64,000 bases of DNA from the NCBI RefSeq assembly GCF_006716905.1, contig NZ_VFPV01000001.1, forward strand, positions 425,501 to 489,500, written 5' to 3'. Under the pieces are notes generated by a model. That model saw only the letters and a list, made by a program, of their open reading frames with translations. It did not search any database and was not told the DNA's origin. The first letter of the stretch is position 1; every line of letters starts with the position of its first letter. The position numbers were made by a program, and so were the translations under genes. Positions 62,725 through 64,000 of the stretch are shown piece by piece. This stretch comes from Acidovorax temperans (GTDB lineage Bacteria; Pseudomonadota; Gammaproteobacteria; Burkholderiales; Burkholderiaceae_C).

Positions 62725-64000
62725 GCCGTGCCCCACAGTCGGCGGTAGCTGCCGTCGGCATCGTGGTCTTGCGCCTGCTTGATGGGGTTGAAGCGGCGGC
62801 CTCCGCGCGGGTCGGTGCCGCGCCCGGCGATGTAGAGCCAGTTGGCCTGGTTGCTGTACACGTCGTAGTCCACCAGTTGCGATTCAAACCATGCCGCGCC
62901 CGCACGCCAGTCGCCCCGTAGGTCGTAGATGAGGTAGCTGGCCACCACCTGGCGCAGGCGGTTGCTGAGGTAGCCGGTAGCGGCCAGCTCGCGCATGGCG
63001 GCATCGACCAGGGGCTGGCCGGTATCGCCCCGGCACCAGCGATCAAAACCGCGCGGGTTGTGCGGAGCAGGCGGCAGTTCTGACAGCCCCCGCGCCCGGT
63101 ACAGCGCTGCGCCATATTGCAGGTGCAGCAGCCGAAAGTAGTCGCGCCACAGCAGCTCAAACCAGAGCCAGTAGGTGCCGTCGTTCGCGCCGTGGTCGCG
63201 CTCGAAATCTTTCAGCTCAGCATCAATCTGGCGCGGCGAGAGTGCCCCCGTGGCCAGCCAGGGCGAGAACTTGCTGGAGTAATCCAGCCCCGTGAGCCCG
63301 TTGCGCGTGTCCTTGTAGCTGTGGGGCAGCTTGCGGGCAAGGTACTGGGCCAGGTGGGCCAACGCGGCAGTCTCGCTGCCATCACACGCGGTCGTTCCGT
63401 AGGGGAAGGACGAGCGGCCATCGCTGCCCTGGGGCGGTGTGGGTTGCTGGATGCTGGCAGCGCCCTGCTCTGCACCCACGGCTTGCAACACAGGCGCGGG
63501 TACCTCGGGTGGCGGCAACAGCTTCGTGGGCACGGGCAATGGCGCGGCGGGGGTGATGCCTGCACGCTCCACCTTCTGGCGGAAGGTGGTGAACACGCCG
63601 GGCAGCTGGTCTACCGGCCACGGCATACTCACCGGAGGCAGCAGGCTGCTGTGCCACACCGTGCGCACTTGCAGGCCCGCAGCGCGCAGTGCGGCCACCT
63701 CGGCCTGCTCGTAGGGGGCGGCAATGTCTTCACACACCACAGTGGTGGCACCCACGGCCTGGGCCAGTTGCGGCAAGGCGGTGGCGGGCGGGGCCTGGCA
63801 GATGAGCAGCGGGTTGCCCAACGCTTTCATCTGCCCTTGCAACCCACGCAGCGCTGCGGCGGTGAAGGCCCGGCGGTGTGCGCCCACACGGGCAAAGCCC
63901 CAGGACGTGCGTTCATCGGGCGCGGGCAGGCACACCACGGGCAGCAGGTGGGTAGCACCGCTGGTGAGCGCTGCGCACAGCGCGGGTTGGTCGTGCAGGC
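62721..64000 (-). CDS. Cryptochrome DASH (5' end beyond the window)
   Basis: Partial gene: the frame runs off the right edge, where LHDQPALCAALTSGATHLLP is the usual N-terminal antenna domain after a missing WFRNDLR-like motif. The FAD domain is complete, with PYGTTACDGSETAALAHLAQYL, KFSPWLATGALSPRQI, ELLWRDYFRLLHLQYG and the terminal NPIKQAQDHDADGSYRRLW. Proteins of this family repair single-stranded or loop CPDs and act as light receptors. It is coupled to the Fe-S photolyase gene. Confidence 0.92.
   Translation of the reverse strand, partial: LHDQPALCAALTSGATHLLPVVCLPAPDERTSWGFARVGAHRRAFTAAALRGLQGQMKALGNPLLICQAPPATALPQLAQAVGATTVVCEDIAAPYEQAEVAALRAAGLQVRTVWHSSLLPPVSMPWPVDQLPGVFTTFRQKVERAGITPAAPLPVPTKLLPPPEVPAPVLQAVGAEQGAASIQQPTPPQGSDGRSSFPYGTTACDGSETAALAHLAQYLARKLPHSYKDTRNGLTGLDYSSKFSPWLATGALSPRQIDAELKDFERDHGANDGTYWLWFELLWRDYFRLLHLQYGAALYRARGLSELPPAPHNPRGFDRWCRGDTGQPLVDAAMRELAATGYLSNRLRQVVASYLIYDLRGDWRAGAAWFESQLVDYDVYSNQANWLYIAGRGTDPRGGRRFNPIKQAQDHDADGSYRRLWGTA

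Overview
The window is high-GC DNA from a betaproteobacterium, most likely family Comamonadaceae (Acidovorax-like). This rests on the gene content (Bug-family binding proteins, DUF2788/DUF2189 pair, a PtxS-type 2-ketogluconate cluster, squalene synthesis genes hpnC/D/E) and on a roughly 60-bp interspersed repeat that I recall from this family. No database search was possible, so all names come from reading the sequence.

Region 1 (1-12,941) is the distal end of an integrative and conjugative element (ICE). It is one tightly overlapping + strand operon: coupling ATPase traG, a ribbon-helix-helix gene, then the complete RP4/Tn4371-type mating apparatus trbB-C-D-E-J-K-L-F-G-I and a DUF2274 gene. 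It is followed at once, on the opposite strand, by a tRNA-Leu(UAA) gene interrupted by a 232-nt group I intron between anticodon positions 34 and 35. About 160 bp further on lies a 41-nt remnant: the 5' half of a second, intronless tRNA-Leu(UAA), cut off in the anticodon arm. The remnant is the last member of a Gly-Cys-Gly-[Leu] tRNA cluster equivalent to glyW-cysT-leuZ of E. coli. The simplest reading is that the ICE integrated into the chromosomal leuZ, destroyed it, and carries an intron-bearing replacement. This is the most interesting point in the window.

Region 2 (12,941-19,743) is core chromosome: the tRNA cluster, then lon, clpX, clpP, tig and tRNA-Leu(UAG), all on the minus strand.

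Region 3 (19,848-30,398) holds an RND efflux pump with its adaptor, preceded by a near-consensus promoter that overlaps a TetR-type operator. Then come the squalene synthesis genes hpnC, hpnD and hpnE, with sdaA (serine deaminase) and an orphan amino-acid binding protein between hpnC and hpnD.

Region 4 (30,731-42,000) carries a frameshifted Cache-PAS-GGDEF sensor, a TctD/TctE-like two-component system between two Bug/TctC binding proteins without tctAB permease genes, a CorC-family transporter, small membrane proteins and a HAD hydrolase.

Region 5 (42,028-50,001, minus strand) looks like a 2-ketogluconate catabolic operon: two ABC permeases, a binding protein, an ATPase, kguE, kguK, kguD and ptxS. 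A perfect PtxS-type palindrome, TGAAACCGGTTTCA, lies just upstream of the first gene. An ABC importer stands where Pseudomonas has the KguT permease. A 1,052-bp IS30-family element has split the first gene, with a 2-bp target duplication.

Region 6 (50,102-64,000) contains hemH, a Lon-like protease, a monooxygenase/GlxA-type regulator pair, an Old Yellow Enzyme, a lysophospholipase-like hydrolase, a broken glutathione S-transferase gene, a DUF1232 protein, a ParD-like/methionine aminopeptidase pair, and a light/DNA-repair cluster (SDR, Fe-S photolyase, cryptochrome DASH) that runs off the right end.
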